Assembly: GCF_020524885.1 (NCBI RefSeq)
Contig: NZ_JAIVKJ010000002.1
Span: 434,001 to 498,000, forward strand
Origin: Microbulbifer elongatus
GTDB lineage: Bacteria; Pseudomonadota; Gammaproteobacteria; Pseudomonadales; Cellvibrionaceae
DNA: 64,000 nt
Reading direction: 5' to 3'
Part shown: positions 54,245 through 63,794 of the stretch, in pieces
How positions within the stretch are numbered: the first letter of the stretch is position 1
How the letters are laid out: each line of letters starts with the position of its first letter
Program-made: the position numbers and the translations under genes
Notes under the pieces: generated by a model
Told to the model about the DNA's origin: nothing
The model's input: only the letters and a program-made list of their open reading frames with translations
Databases searched by the model: none

Positions 54245-54757
54245 GTGAGCGCATTGCCTGTGGATAAAACCCTGTACCTCGCTGACGAGGCCGCGACCGT
54301 TGCCGCCGGTGAGGTGCTGGGCAAAGCCTGTGATGAAAGCGGGCTCGGCGCGGGGCTGGTGATTTTTCTCGGCGGCCAGTTGGGTGCCGGAAAGACCACT
54401 TTCAGCCGCGGGGTGTTGCGCGCATTTGGCCATCGTGGCGCGGTAAAGAGTCCGACGTATACTCTGGTGGAACCCTACGAGTTCTCACCGGGCGAGGAGG
54501 GCGAGCGTCGGGTCTACCACTTTGACCTCTATCGCCTTGGCGATGCCGAAGAGCTGGAATATATGGGGGTGCGGGACTACTTTGGCCCCGGCAGCCTGAG
54601 TCTGGTGGAGTGGTCCGAGCGCGGCGCCGGGGTATTGCCGCCGCCGGATCTGGAGCTGACATTGCAGTTACAGGGGGAAGGGCGTGAACTGACGCTGACT
54701 GCGCTGAGCGATGCTGGAAACGCAGTTCTGGCTCAGGCACAGTTTTCTCCCGGTTGA
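54245..54757 (+). CDS. tsaE: tRNA threonylcarbamoyladenosine biosynthesis ATPase TsaE
   Basis: A 170-residue P-loop ATPase with Walker A GQLGAGKTTFSRG (about 40-52), TYTLVEPY and the HFDLYRLGD Walker B region. With TsaB and TsaD it makes t6A37 in tRNAs that read ANN codons. The start is GTG at 54245 (the next codons read SALPVDKTL). Confidence 0.95.
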   Translation: MSALPVDKTLYLADEAATVAAGEVLGKACDESGLGAGLVIFLGGQLGAGKTTFSRGVLRAFGHRGAVKSPTYTLVEPYEFSPGEEGERRVYHFDLYRLGDAEELEYMGVRDYFGPGSLSLVEWSERGAGVLPPPDLELTLQLQGEGRELTLTALSDAGNAVLAQAQFSPG

Positions 54758-54841
54758 TTGAGCGATTTGATTGAACGACTTGATGGAAGCGGGTGTGATC
54801 AGGGACGGAAAACCGCAAAAGGATTCGACAGGGTAATAATA

Positions 54842-56188
54842 ATGATCGGAGCAGGTTTGCCGGTGCGGCTGAAAACGAAATTCACGAGTGCGGTTTTGGC
54901 GGCAGTGCTTGCGCTGCCGGTTTTCCAGGCAAGCAGTGCCGAAGTCGAAGGTGTGCGCCTGTGGCGCGCGCCGGATCACACCCGGTTGGTGCTCGATCTG
55001 GACGGCCCCGCGGAGCACAAACTGTTTACCCTGAAAAACCCCGATCGCGTGGTCATCGATGTGAGTGGAGCAAAACTGTCCAGCGCATTGGACGGCCTGC
55101 CGCTGACGGATACACCCATCGCCAGTGTGCGCCACGCGGTAAAAAACGCGCGTGACCTTCGGGTGGTGCTGGACCTCAAACAGCCGGTCAACCCTCGCAG
55201 CTTTGCCCTGCGCCGCCACGAGCAGCTCCCCGACCGATTGGTGATCGACCTGCACGACCTGGGTAAGGTGGAAGAAAAAACCATTGAGCAGGTTCAGGTG
55301 GTCAGCGGCAAGCGCGACATCGTCGTTGCCATTGATGCGGGCCATGGCGGTGAAGACCCGGGTGCTTTGGGGCCGGGTGGCCTGCGCGAGAAAGATGTGG
55401 TGCTGGCCATCTCCCGCTACTTGCAAAAATCCATCGACGCGCGCTCCGGCTTCTCCGCCAAACTGGTGCGCACCGGTGATTACTATATTCCCCTGCGCGA
55501 CCGCGTGAAAAAAGGGCGCGAGATGCGTGCGGACCTGTTCGTGTCCATTCACGCGGATGCGTTTACCCGCAAGGATGCCCGCGGTGCCGGTGTCTATGCG
55601 GTGTCCTCCCGCGGCGCTACCAGTGAGACCGCGCGTTTTCTGGCGCAGCGGGAAAACGAATCCGACCTGATCGGTGGTGCCGGCAGCCTGAGCCTCAGCG
55701 ATAAGGACGACACCCTGGCCGGCGTGTTGCTGGACCTGGCGATGACCGCCACCATGAATGCCAGCCTGGATATCGGCAGTAGTGTATTGAGCTCCCTGGG
55801 CACATTTACCCACCTGCACAAAAAGAAAGTTGAGCAGGCCAACTTCTCGGTGCTGCGCAATCCGGACGTGCCGTCGATCCTGGTGGAGACTGGTTTTATC
55901 ACCAACCCCCAGGAGGCGCGTCGCCTGCGTGACCCGTCATTCCAGAAACGCATGGCCCAAAAGCTCGGCGACGGTATCGTGGCCCACTTCAGTGCCCGTC
56001 CTCCAGCGGACAGCTGGCTCGCGGCCAACGGCAATCGCATTGATCGCAAGCATACGATCACACGGGGTGATACCCTGTCGGGCATTGCCGCCCGCTACAA
56101 CATTTCCATCTCGGACCTGAAGCGGGCCAACGGCATGCAGACCTCCATGATCCGGGTGGGCCAGACGCTCACTATTCCTTCGGGGTAA
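54842..56188 (+). CDS. amiB: N-acetylmuramoyl-L-alanine amidase (AmiB/AmiC type)
   Basis: A 448-residue periplasmic zinc amidase that cuts the peptide from glycan in septal murein. Signal peptide about 1-29; AMIN domain about 35-140 (localisation); amidase_3 domain about 160-385 with AIDAGHGGEDPGA, SIHADAF and VETGFITNP; C-terminal LysM motif about 400-445 (ITRGDTLSGIAARYNI). The start at 54842 precedes a good signal peptide. EnvC (27470) is a likely activator, since the enzyme family is auto-inhibited. Confidence 0.94.
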   Translation: MIGAGLPVRLKTKFTSAVLAAVLALPVFQASSAEVEGVRLWRAPDHTRLVLDLDGPAEHKLFTLKNPDRVVIDVSGAKLSSALDGLPLTDTPIASVRHAVKNARDLRVVLDLKQPVNPRSFALRRHEQLPDRLVIDLHDLGKVEEKTIEQVQVVSGKRDIVVAIDAGHGGEDPGALGPGGLREKDVVLAISRYLQKSIDARSGFSAKLVRTGDYYIPLRDRVKKGREMRADLFVSIHADAFTRKDARGAGVYAVSSRGATSETARFLAQRENESDLIGGAGSLSLSDKDDTLAGVLLDLAMTATMNASLDIGSSVLSSLGTFTHLHKKKVEQANFSVLRNPDVPSILVETGFITNPQEARRLRDPSFQKRMAQKLGDGIVAHFSARPPADSWLAANGNRIDRKHTITRGDTLSGIAARYNISISDLKRANGMQTSMIRVGQTLTIPSG

Positions 56189-56240
56189 TTGACCCCGGAG
56201 TAAATCTCCAATCGCCAGTTTTCCGATCACCAGTTTCCCA

Positions 56241-58151
56241 ATGCCAGAACATATTCAGTTACTTTCCCCCAGACTTGCCAACCAGATTGCCGCCGGTGAA
56301 GTTGTCGAGCGGCCGGCCTCTGTCATCAAGGAGCTGTTGGAAAACAGCCTGGATGCGGGCGCCACGAGGCTGGAGGTCGACCTGGATGCCGGTGGTACCA
56401 AGCGCATTATGGTGCGGGACAACGGTAAGGGGATCGAAAAGGAAGACCTGCATCTGGCCCTGGCCCGCCACGCAACATCAAAAATTCACGCTCTGGAAGA
56501 TCTTGAGGCAGTTGCCACACTGGGGTTCCGCGGCGAGGCTCTCGCCAGTATTTCGTCCGTGGCCCGCCTCACGTTGACCAGTAGCCGCGACGACACCGGC
56601 AAAGGCTGGGTGGTGTCCGCCGAGGGGCGTGAGATGGAGACCCAGCTGGCACCCGCGGCCCACCCGCGCGGCACCACCGTTGAAGTGCGGGATCTTTTCT
56701 TCAATACCCCTGCGCGCCGCAAATTCCTGCGCACGGAAAAGACCGAATTCAATCGCGTCGATGAGACCATCAAGCGCCTCGCCCTGTCGCGCTTCGATGT
56801 GTCTATTAGCCTGCGCCACAACGGCAAGGGTGTGCATAACCTGCGCGGCGGCACCAGTCGCGCGGAAAAAGAGCGCCGTGTAGCGCAGTTGTGTGGCCCG
56901 GCGTTTATGCAGAATGCCCTGCATATCGAAATGGAGCGCAGCGGCCTGCGTCTGTGGGGGTGGGTCGCCCAGCCGGCCTTTTCCCGCTCCCAGGCCGACC
57001 TGCAGTTTTTCTATGTGAACGGCCGTGCGATTCGCGACCGGGTTGTGAGCCATGCCGTGCGTCGCGCCTTTGCCGATGTGCTGTATCACGGCCGTCACCC
57101 GGCGTTTGTGCTTTACCTGGAGCTGGACCCGGCCTCGGTGGACGTAAACGTACACCCTACCAAACACGAAGTGCGCTTCCGCGACAGCCGCCTGGTGCAC
57201 GACTTCCTGTTTGGCTCCCTGCACCGTGCACTGGCCGATGTGCGCCCGGGGCAGCGCGATGAGCAGGACGAAGAGGCACCGCAGATTTCCGGCGTGAGCG
57301 CCGGAGAGTTCGCCGGCCAGGAGCGCATGGCGCTGGCACCGGCTCAGTCCGCAAGCCCGCAGCCGGGACACCCGCAAACAGGCGGATTTGCCGGTCAGGG
57401 ATTCGGCGCACAGACATCGCCCCAGCGCATCCAGCAGCAGATGCAGGGGTATGGCGAGTTGCACCAGCCCTATATGGGTGGCCAAGAGCGCGGTGTTCAG
57501 GAGGTGCCGGCTCCCGTGCAGTCCGCGAGCTGGGCGCAGGAAATGCCGACAGAGGCGGACAGTGAGGCGCCGCCACTGGGATTCGCCATCGCCCAGCTGC
57601 ACGGCATCTATATTCTTTCCCAGAACCAGCACGGCATGGTGGTGGTGGACATGCACGCGGCGCACGAGCGCATCGTGTACGAAAATATGAAGGCCGCCCA
57701 CGCGGCCGGCGGTATTCAGGCGCAGCCGCTGCTGGTGCCGGTAAGTCTGGCGGTGAGCGAGCGCGAGGCGGACTGCTTTGAGGAGCGTGAGGAAGTGTTT
57801 ACTTCCCTCGGTTTTGTATTGCAGCGCGCGGGCCCAGAGACCCTGATGGTGCGCCAGGTGCCCACCATGCTGCACGGCGCACCGGTGGAGCAACTGGTGC
57901 GAGACGTGTTGTCTGACCTGCTGGCGGAAGGCAGTAGCGATCGCATTGGCAACCAGATCAATGAGATTCTCTCCACCATGGCCTGTCACGGCTCGGTGCG
58001 CGCCAACCGCAAGCTCACCATTCCGGAGATGAATGCGTTGCTGCGTGATATGGAGCGCACGGAGCGCAGTGGCCAGTGCAACCACGGCCGCCCAACCTGG
58101 ACCCAGGTGAAGCTGTCCGATATGGATAAGTGGTTTATGCGTGGCCAATAA
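56241..58151 (+). CDS. mutL: DNA mismatch repair protein MutL
   Basis: A 636-residue GHKL ATPase. The ATP motifs are [15 protein letters not shown] and [11 protein letters not shown] Gln/Pro-rich linker (about 350-430) leads to the dimerisation domain. It holds [12 protein letters not shown] at about 470, a match to the DQHA-x2-E-x4-E endonuclease motif, so this MutL probably nicks DNA itself, unlike the E. coli protein. The stop is directly followed by the palindromic repeat at 58152. Confidence 0.96.
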   Translation: MPEHIQLLSPRLANQIAAGEVVERPASVIKELLENSLDAGATRLEVDLDAGGTKRIMVRDNGKGIEKEDLHLALARHATSKIHALEDLEAVATLGFRGEALASISSVARLTLTSSRDDTGKGWVVSAEGREMETQLAPAAHPRGTTVEVRDLFFNTPARRKFLRTEKTEFNRVDETIKRLALSRFDVSISLRHNGKGVHNLRGGTSRAEKERRVAQLCGPAFMQNALHIEMERSGLRLWGWVAQPAFSRSQADLQFFYVNGRAIRDRVVSHAVRRAFADVLYHGRHPAFVLYLELDPASVDVNVHPTKHEVRFRDSRLVHDFLFGSLHRALADVRPGQRDEQDEEAPQISGVSAGEFAGQERMALAPAQSASPQPGHPQTGGFAGQGFGAQTSPQRIQQQMQGYGELHQPYMGGQERGVQEVPAPVQSASWAQEMPTEADSEAPPLGFAIAQLHGIYILSQNQHGMVVVDMHAAHERIVYENMKAAHAAGGIQAQPLLVPVSLAVSEREADCFEEREEVFTSLGFVLQRAGPETLMVRQVPTMLHGAPVEQLVRDVLSDLLAEGSSDRIGNQINEILSTMACHGSVRANRKLTIPEMNALLRDMERTERSGQCNHGRPTWTQVKLSDMDKWFMRGQ

Positions 58152-58296
58152 TGGACGCCTTCATAAACCTACTGCGCGGATGCCTGGCGGCGTCCGGCGG
58201 TACTCGGCATGCTCATGTATAGCGAATACATTCCGCTGCCTGCGTTCCGGCGGCCACCACCAGGCACCCGCTCGCTACGGTTTCTAAAGGCGTCCA
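58152..58296 (+). repeat. Palindromic dispersed repeat, copy B, with terminal inverted repeats
   Basis: A 145-bp element fills the mutL-miaA gap. The ends are imperfect 18-bp inverted repeats (58152-58169 and 58279-58296; 16 of 18 match, core TGGACGCCTT/AAGGCGTCCA). A second inner inverted pair (TGCCTGGCGGCG.. and ..CCACCACCAGGCA) would fold the whole element into one long hairpin. The mutL stop ends at 58151 and the miaA ATG begins at 58298. Confidence 0.85.
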
Positions 58297-58297
58297 A

Positions 58298-59260
58298 ATG
58301 CAAATAAACCCCGCGCGCCCCCGCGCTATCTTTCTGATGGGGCCCACTGCCTCCGGTAAGACGGATCTGGCGATGGCCATCAGTGATCACCTGCCGGTCG
58401 AGTTGATCAGTGTGGATTCCGCGCTGGTGTACCGCGGGCTGGATATCGGCTCGGCGAAGCCGACCCCGGAAGAAATCGCGAAATACCCCCATCGCCTGAT
58501 CGATATCTGTGACCCGGCTGAAAGCTACTCGGCCGGGCGCTTCCGCGAGGATGCACTGGAGGCCATGGCCGAGATCAGTGGGTGTGGAAAAATTCCGCTG
58601 CTGGTGGGCGGAACCATGCTGTACTTCAAGGCTCTATTGCAGGGAATGGCAGAGATGCCGCAAGCGGATCCGGTGTTTCGTGCAGAGACGGAAGCGCGCG
58701 CGGAGCGGGAAGGCTGGCCTGCCTTGCACGCCGAGCTGGCGAAGGTTGACCCTGCCCTCGCTGCGGAGCTGCATCCGAATCACTCGGTGCGTATCGAGCG
58801 TGCGCTGGAGGTCTATCACCTTACCGGCAAGACCATGACCCAGCTGCGTGCCGAGCAGGAGAGTGATTCCCTGCATGGGCAATACGCCATCCAGCAGTTG
58901 GCGATCGTCCCGGAAGACAGGTCAATCCTTCACCGGCGCATCGCCGAGCGTTTCGAGCGCATGCTGGAGAATGGCTTTATCGATGAAGTGAAGGCCCTGC
59001 GTGCCCGCGGCGATCTGCACCGGGACCTGCCGGCGATTCGCGCGGTTGGCTACCGGCAGGTATGGGAGTACCTCGAAGGTGAAATGGATTACCCGCAAAT
59101 GGTGGAAGCCGGTATCGCCGCCACTCGTCAGCTCGCCAAGCGCCAGCTCACCTGGTTGCGGCGCTGGCCAGACCTGCAGCGAATCTCCGCACAGGAGCCT
59201 GGCGGCAAAGTCCGCAAAATCGATGAAATGTTGATTGAAGCCTTGAAATTTCTCGGTTGA
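58298..59260 (+). CDS. miaA: tRNA dimethylallyltransferase MiaA
   Basis: A 320-residue enzyme that adds a dimethylallyl group to A37 of tRNAs reading UNN codons. The P-loop is GPTASGKT (about 15-22). Further motifs are [18 protein letters not shown] and DICDP, with [11 protein letters not shown] for tRNA binding. Its ribosome-binding region lies inside the right terminal repeat of the palindromic element (AAAGG at about 58286-58290). Confidence 0.97.
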   Translation: MQINPARPRAIFLMGPTASGKTDLAMAISDHLPVELISVDSALVYRGLDIGSAKPTPEEIAKYPHRLIDICDPAESYSAGRFREDALEAMAEISGCGKIPLLVGGTMLYFKALLQGMAEMPQADPVFRAETEARAEREGWPALHAELAKVDPALAAELHPNHSVRIERALEVYHLTGKTMTQLRAEQESDSLHGQYAIQQLAIVPEDRSILHRRIAERFERMLENGFIDEVKALRARGDLHRDLPAIRAVGYRQVWEYLEGEMDYPQMVEAGIAATRQLAKRQLTWLRRWPDLQRISAQEPGGKVRKIDEMLIEALKFLG

Positions 59261-59315
59261 GCAGCCATAACGTGAGTGGGCTGGTGTATCCGGTCCATTT
59301 CAGTCAGTTATTCAC

Positions 59316-59344
59316 AGAGCCTCGTTAACTTTTGGCTCTTTTTT
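59316..59344 (+). terminator. Rho-independent terminator of miaA
   Basis: A 6-bp stem AGAGCC/GGCTCT with a 12-base loop and six T. It separates miaA from hfq. Confidence 0.8.
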
Positions 59345-59440
59345 ATACGCCGTATCACCATGGCCGTTTCTTAGTCCGCGGAGTTCGCGGGCGCGATCGT
59401 GCGTCATCTGGCGATTTATCTTTTGGCAAGGAGAAAAAAG

Positions 59441-59725
59441 ATGTCAAAAGGGCACAGCTTACAAGACCCTTACCTGAATGTTCTGCGTAAAGAACGTATC
59501 CCGGTTTCTATCTATCTGGTTAACGGCATCAAGCTGCAGGGCCAGATCGAATCTTTCGACCAGTTCGTGGTGCTGTTGAAAAACACTGTCAGCCAAATGG
59601 TCTACAAACACGCGATTTCTACCGTTGTACCCTCCCGCGCTGTGCGCGTGCCGCTGATGAATCCGGCGGGACAGGGAGAAGGTGCCGCACCCGAAGGTGG
59701 TGAGCGCGATACTTTCGGCGGATAA
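59441..59725 (+). CDS. hfq: RNA chaperone Hfq
   Basis: A 94-residue Sm-like protein that forms a hexameric ring and pairs small RNAs with mRNAs. Start [18 protein letters not shown] at 59441, preceded by AAGGAGAAA; the Sm2 motif is YKHAIS. The C-terminal tail is short and Gly-rich. Starts upstream are rejected. Confidence 0.98.
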   Translation: MSKGHSLQDPYLNVLRKERIPVSIYLVNGIKLQGQIESFDQFVVLLKNTVSQMVYKHAISTVVPSRAVRVPLMNPAGQGEGAAPEGGERDTFGG

Positions 59726-59839
59726 ACAGCTGATCGACAGTGAATCGTCGCGCACTCCGGCTGCCACTTACCTGGTGTGAGGGGGTTTCCGTAGCGGTGA
59801 TGTCACTGAATAATCGTTTTACCATGCAGTAATTTACAG

Positions 59840-59860
59840 CGCCCCGGTTCGTCCGGGGCG
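59840..59860 (+). terminator. Hairpin between hfq and hflX
   Basis: A perfect 8-bp stem CGCCCCGG/CCGGGGCG with a short TTCGT loop, followed by the weak T-rich tail TCTGTTGTTC. It may partially terminate hfq transcripts. Confidence 0.55.
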
Positions 59861-59915
59861 TCTGTTGTTCGGCGTCAGTCCAATGGCGCACATTTTGAGT
59901 TCAAGAGAATAATCC

Positions 59916-61253
59916 TTGTTTTTTGATCGCCCGGAATCCGGTGAGCTGGCAGTGCTGGTCCACCTGGAACTCTCCGCCATCGACAGCCCCGACGACCCGC
60001 GGGAGTTTGAAGAGCTGGCACTCTCCGCCGGCGCCGACCCGGTGGCATTTATTTTTGGCCAACGCGCCTCCCCTGACCCCAAGACCTTTGTTGGTCGCGG
60101 CAAGCTGGAAGAAATCCAGGAAACCGTGAACAAACACGGCGCCGAGCTGGTGATCTTTGACCACACCCTCTCGCCCAGCCAAGAGCGCAATATCGAGCGC
60201 GAGCTGAAGTGCCGGGTGCTCGACCGCACCGGTCTGATCCTGGACATCTTTGCGCAGCGTGCCCGCACCCACGAGGGTAAGCTGCAGGTAGAGCTGGCGC
60301 AGCTGCGCCACATGTCTACCCGCCTGGTGCGGGGCTGGACGCACCTTGAGCGTCAGAAGGGTGGTATCGGCCTGCGCGGCCCGGGTGAAACCCAGCTGGA
60401 AACCGACCGCCGGTTGCTGCGAGCGCGCATCGACTCCATCGAAAAGCGTCTCGACAAAGTCCGCCGCCAGCGCGAGCAGGGGCGCCGCGCGCGCTCCCGT
60501 GCGGAAGTGGCTACCGTCTCCCTGGTCGGTTACACCAACGCCGGCAAATCTACCCTGTTCAATCGCATTTCCGATGCCGAGGTCTATGTGCGCGATCAAT
60601 TGTTCGCCACCCTGGACCCGACCATGCGCCGGGTAGAGCTTCCCAATGTGGGGGCAATGATTCTGGCGGACACCGTGGGATTTGTTTCCCACCTGCCGCA
60701 CCGCCTAGTTGAAGCGTTTCGTGCCACCCTGGAAGAGGCGGCAAATTCCACCCTGCTGTTGCACGTGGTGGACGCTGCGGCGGAAAACCGCCTGCACCTG
60801 ATCGAAGAAGTGCAGTCGGTACTCGAGGAAATTGGCGCGGCAGATTTGCCCCATCTGCTGGTGTACAACAAACTGGACCTGTTGGCCGATGCGGAACCGC
60901 GTATCGACCGGGATGACCAGGGTGTGCCGCGCGCGGTATGGCTGTCTGCGGCCACCGGTGCCGGTTGTGAACTACTGGTGGAGGCCATCGCTGAGCGCCT
61001 CGGCGAACAGATGGTGAGCGGTGCCGTGGTGATACCACCGCAACACGCCCGTCTGCGTGCGCAATTATTTGAAGGCAACGCGGTTCAGGAAGAAAATTAT
61101 CGCGACAACGGTGATGTGGAACTGAAGATTTTGCTGCCGCGCGCCGAGCTACAGCGCCTGATGGCGCCTTTCCGGGAAGTTGGCAACCCGCCCCAGTGGC
61201 TGCCGGAAAATCCGGACGAAGAGCCAAAACCGGAAGACTGGGAAATCGACTGA
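59916..61253 (+). CDS. hflX: Ribosome-rescue GTPase HflX
   Basis: A 445-residue GTPase. The N-terminal HflX domain (about 1-190; FVGRGKLEEIQE, KGGIGLRGPGETQLE) is followed by the G domain with GYTNAGKST (G1), DTVGFV (G3) and YNKLDLL (G4). HflX splits stalled ribosomes under stress. The start is TTG at 59916, giving the conserved FFDRPESGE. It is the usual neighbour of hfq and hflK. Confidence 0.96.
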   Translation: MFFDRPESGELAVLVHLELSAIDSPDDPREFEELALSAGADPVAFIFGQRASPDPKTFVGRGKLEEIQETVNKHGAELVIFDHTLSPSQERNIERELKCRVLDRTGLILDIFAQRARTHEGKLQVELAQLRHMSTRLVRGWTHLERQKGGIGLRGPGETQLETDRRLLRARIDSIEKRLDKVRRQREQGRRARSRAEVATVSLVGYTNAGKSTLFNRISDAEVYVRDQLFATLDPTMRRVELPNVGAMILADTVGFVSHLPHRLVEAFRATLEEAANSTLLLHVVDAAAENRLHLIEEVQSVLEEIGAADLPHLLVYNKLDLLADAEPRIDRDDQGVPRAVWLSAATGAGCELLVEAIAERLGEQMVSGAVVIPPQHARLRAQLFEGNAVQEENYRDNGDVELKILLPRAELQRLMAPFREVGNPPQWLPENPDEEPKPEDWEID

Positions 61254-61364
61254 GCGAGTTTTCCCGTAGAAGAATACAGCCCTGTGCGCGGATACTCTGT
61301 GGCAATCAATGCTAGAATTTCGCGACAGCTAACGATCAATAAATTGAAGAGTTGGAGTAAATAA

Positions 61365-62516
61365 ATGGCCTGGAACGAACCGGGTGGTAATAACAAGGAC
61401 CCCTGGGGTGGCGGCAATCGCAACAATGACGGCCCCCCCGATCTCGACGAGCTGCTGCGTAAGATGCAGCAAAAGCTGAACGGCCTGTTCGGCGGCAAGC
61501 CGTCCGGCGCTGATGACGGCCGCCCCGGTGGCGGTAGTTTCCCCTGGTCGCTGGTGGCGATCGTGCTCGCCGTGGTGTACGGCCTGTGGGGCTTCTACCA
61601 GGTGGATGCGAACGAATCCGCGGTGGTCCTGCGCCTGGGTAAATACCACAGCACCAACACCGCCGGTCTGCATTGGAACCCGCCGCTGATCGATCACGTC
61701 ACCAAGGTGAACATGACCGAGGTACGTACCGAGCGCACCACCGGACAGATGTTGACCGAGGATGCGAGTATCGTTGACGTGGTGCTGCAGGTGCAGTGGC
61801 ATATCGACGATGCCGAGTCCTTCGTACTGCGCGTTGCCGATCCGCTCAAGAGTCTGCAGGAAGCCACCGACAGTGCACTGCGTCACGTGGTCGGTTCCCA
61901 GACCCTGAACGGCGTCATCTCCCAGAATCGTACCCAGGTTGCCGCGGATACCCAGCAGCGCCTGCAGGAATATCTCGACCTGTATCTGACCGGTATTCGT
62001 GTGGATGTGGTCAACCTCACCGACGCCAAGGCGCCGCGTGAAGTGCAGGACGCATTCGATGACGTCGTGCGCGCCCGCGAGGACGAGGTACGCCTGCAGA
62101 ACGAAGCCCAGGCCTACTCCAATCAGGTAATCCCGGTGGCCCGCGGCTCTGCCCAGCGCATGATCGAGGAAGCGGAAGCCTACAAGTCCCGTGTAGTCGA
62201 GAGTGCCCGCGGTGAAGCGGCGCGCTTCACTGCACTGCTGACGGAATTCCAGCAGGCGCCGGAAGTCACCCGTGAGCGGATGTATATCGATGCCGTGCAA
62301 GAAGTGATGAGCAACACCTCCAAGGTGATGGTGGATGTCGAAGGCGGTAACAACATGATGTACCTGCCTCTCGACAAGCTGGCGGAAAACAGCGCGACCG
62401 GCGCTGGCCAGCGCCAGCAGGTCTCTCCGCAGGTGATCGACGAGATTTCCCAGCGGGTGATCAACCAGCTTCGCACCGAAGTGAACAACGCTCGCCGCAG
62501 CCGCGAAGTGCGATAA
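61365..62516 (+). CDS. hflK: FtsH protease regulator HflK
   Basis: A 383-residue membrane protein: a Gly/Asn-rich cytoplasmic N-terminus, one membrane segment (about 63-83) and an SPFH/band 7 domain. It forms a large cage with HflC around FtsH and tunes proteolysis. TAGAAT at about 61313 is a possible -10 for hflKC. The gene ends 11 bases before hflC. Confidence 0.96.
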   Translation: MAWNEPGGNNKDPWGGGNRNNDGPPDLDELLRKMQQKLNGLFGGKPSGADDGRPGGGSFPWSLVAIVLAVVYGLWGFYQVDANESAVVLRLGKYHSTNTAGLHWNPPLIDHVTKVNMTEVRTERTTGQMLTEDASIVDVVLQVQWHIDDAESFVLRVADPLKSLQEATDSALRHVVGSQTLNGVISQNRTQVAADTQQRLQEYLDLYLTGIRVDVVNLTDAKAPREVQDAFDDVVRAREDEVRLQNEAQAYSNQVIPVARGSAQRMIEEAEAYKSRVVESARGEAARFTALLTEFQQAPEVTRERMYIDAVQEVMSNTSKVMVDVEGGNNMMYLPLDKLAENSATGAGQRQQVSPQVIDEISQRVINQLRTEVNNARRSREVR

Positions 62517-62527
62517 GGAGAAGTGCA

Positions 62528-63403
62528 ATGAATAGTAACAAATCACTTTTTATTATTGCGCTGGTGCTGGTTGGCCTGCTGATCCTGTCCGGCAGCGCCT
62601 TCGTAGTCAAAGAAACCGAAAAAGCCGTGCTGCTGCGCTTCGGTGAAGTGGTGCGCACCGATTACACGCCGGGGCTCTACTTCAAGATTCCACTGGTGCA
62701 CGAACTGCGCAAGTTTGACGCGCGTATCCAGACCGTCGACTCCCAGCCGGTACGGATGCTGAACAGCGAAAACAAGTTCATGATGGTGGACTCCTACGCG
62801 AAGTTCCGCATCTTCGACGTGGGTCGCTTCTATGTGGCGACCCGCGGTGACGAGCGCAACGCGGTGCGCCTGCTGGCTGAGCAGATCAACAACCGTCTGC
62901 GTAACCAGTTCGGTGTGCGCGACCTGCACGAGGTAGTGAGCGGTCAGCGTGATGAGCTAATGGGGGAAATCACCAAGAACCTGAACGAGACCGCGCAAAC
63001 GGACCTCGGTGTGGAGATTGTCGACGTGCGCGTTAAGCGTATTGACCTGCCGCCGGAAGTATCTGAGTCCGTGTTCCAGCGGATGCGTGCCGGTCGTGAA
63101 CTGGAAGCGCGGGATCACCGTGCGAAAGGTCAGGAAGCCAGTGAGCGCATCCGCGCCAACGCGGATCGCCAGAAGGTGGTGATCGAGGCGGAAGCCTACC
63201 GCAAGGCAGAAGAGCTGCGCGGTGCCGGCGATGCCGAGGCGGCCAAGATCTACGCGCAGGCCTTTAGCAAGGACCCGGAGTTTTACCGCTTCTCGCGCAG
63301 CCTGACGGCCTACAAAGAGTCCTTCAAGAGCAAGAGCGATATGCTGTTGATGGAGCCCGATAGCCAGTTCTTCCGCTACCTGAAGGACCCTTCTGGCAAC
63401 TAG
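62528..63403 (+). CDS. hflC: FtsH protease regulator HflC
   Basis: A 291-residue partner of HflK. It has an N-terminal membrane segment (about 7-26; FIIALVLVGLLILSGSAF) and an SPFH domain with DARIQTVDSQPVRMLNSEN and the conserved RMRAGRELEARDHRAKGQE helix. GGAG precedes the ATG. A large inverted repeat and then a terminator follow. Confidence 0.96.
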   Translation: MNSNKSLFIIALVLVGLLILSGSAFVVKETEKAVLLRFGEVVRTDYTPGLYFKIPLVHELRKFDARIQTVDSQPVRMLNSENKFMMVDSYAKFRIFDVGRFYVATRGDERNAVRLLAEQINNRLRNQFGVRDLHEVVSGQRDELMGEITKNLNETAQTDLGVEIVDVRVKRIDLPPEVSESVFQRMRAGRELEARDHRAKGQEASERIRANADRQKVVIEAEAYRKAEELRGAGDAEAAKIYAQAFSKDPEFYRFSRSLTAYKESFKSKSDMLLMEPDSQFFRYLKDPSGN

Positions 63404-63405
63404 CG

Positions 63406-63449
63406 ACTATTTTGTGGCCACTGTGGTGGCCACACCCCCGCAAAATAGT
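63406..63449. repeat. Inverted repeat after hflC
   Basis: Outer arms ACTATTTTG/CAAAATAGT (63406-63414, 63441-63449) and inner TGGCCAC/GTGGCCA give a two-part hairpin starting 2 bases after the hflC stop. Confidence 0.65.
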
Positions 63450-63461
63450 GGTAAAATCCCC

Positions 63462-63488
63462 AAAACCGGGCCGGCGCCCGGTTTTTTT
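63462..63488 (+). terminator. Rho-independent terminator after hflC
   Basis: A perfect stem AAAACCGGGC/GCCCGGTTTT around a short CG-rich loop with a T-run. Confidence 0.93.
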
Positions 63489-63545
63489 GTGCCGGCCCAT
63501 TTTGTTGAATCTCTTGTGCACTGACGCGCTTTTGGAGCTGCCACC

Positions 63546-63731
63546 GTGTGGGACGAGCTGGTCCGGGCCCTGGCCCTGGTACTGATCATTGAAGGCATAC
63601 TGCCTTTTCTCTACCCCCGCCGCTGGCGCGCACTGGTGCAACAGCTGGCATCTGTGGATAATCGCAGCCTGCGCACCGCCGGGCTGGTATCCATGCTCGC
63701 CGGTACAGCCCTGCTGATGCTCTTTGGCTGA
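63546..63731 (+). CDS. DUF2065 small membrane protein (YjeT-like)
   Basis: A 61-residue protein with two membrane segments (about 5-22 and 43-60) and the DUF2065 pattern LVIIEGILPFLYPRRWR. Start GTG at 63546. It stands between hflC and hisZ as in other gammaproteobacteria. Function unknown. Confidence 0.9.
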   Translation: MWDELVRALALVLIIEGILPFLYPRRWRALVQQLASVDNRSLRTAGLVSMLAGTALLMLFG

Positions 63732-63794
63732 TCTCCAGGACTGAGGTTCTCCCGGCCCATGCGGCCGCACTGTTAACTGTCGAACGCCCACACC

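Noticed and set aside
59740..59830. Weak resemblance to the palindromic repeat after hfq
   Set aside because: Only short scattered matches when read in reverse complement. Not enough to call a third copy.
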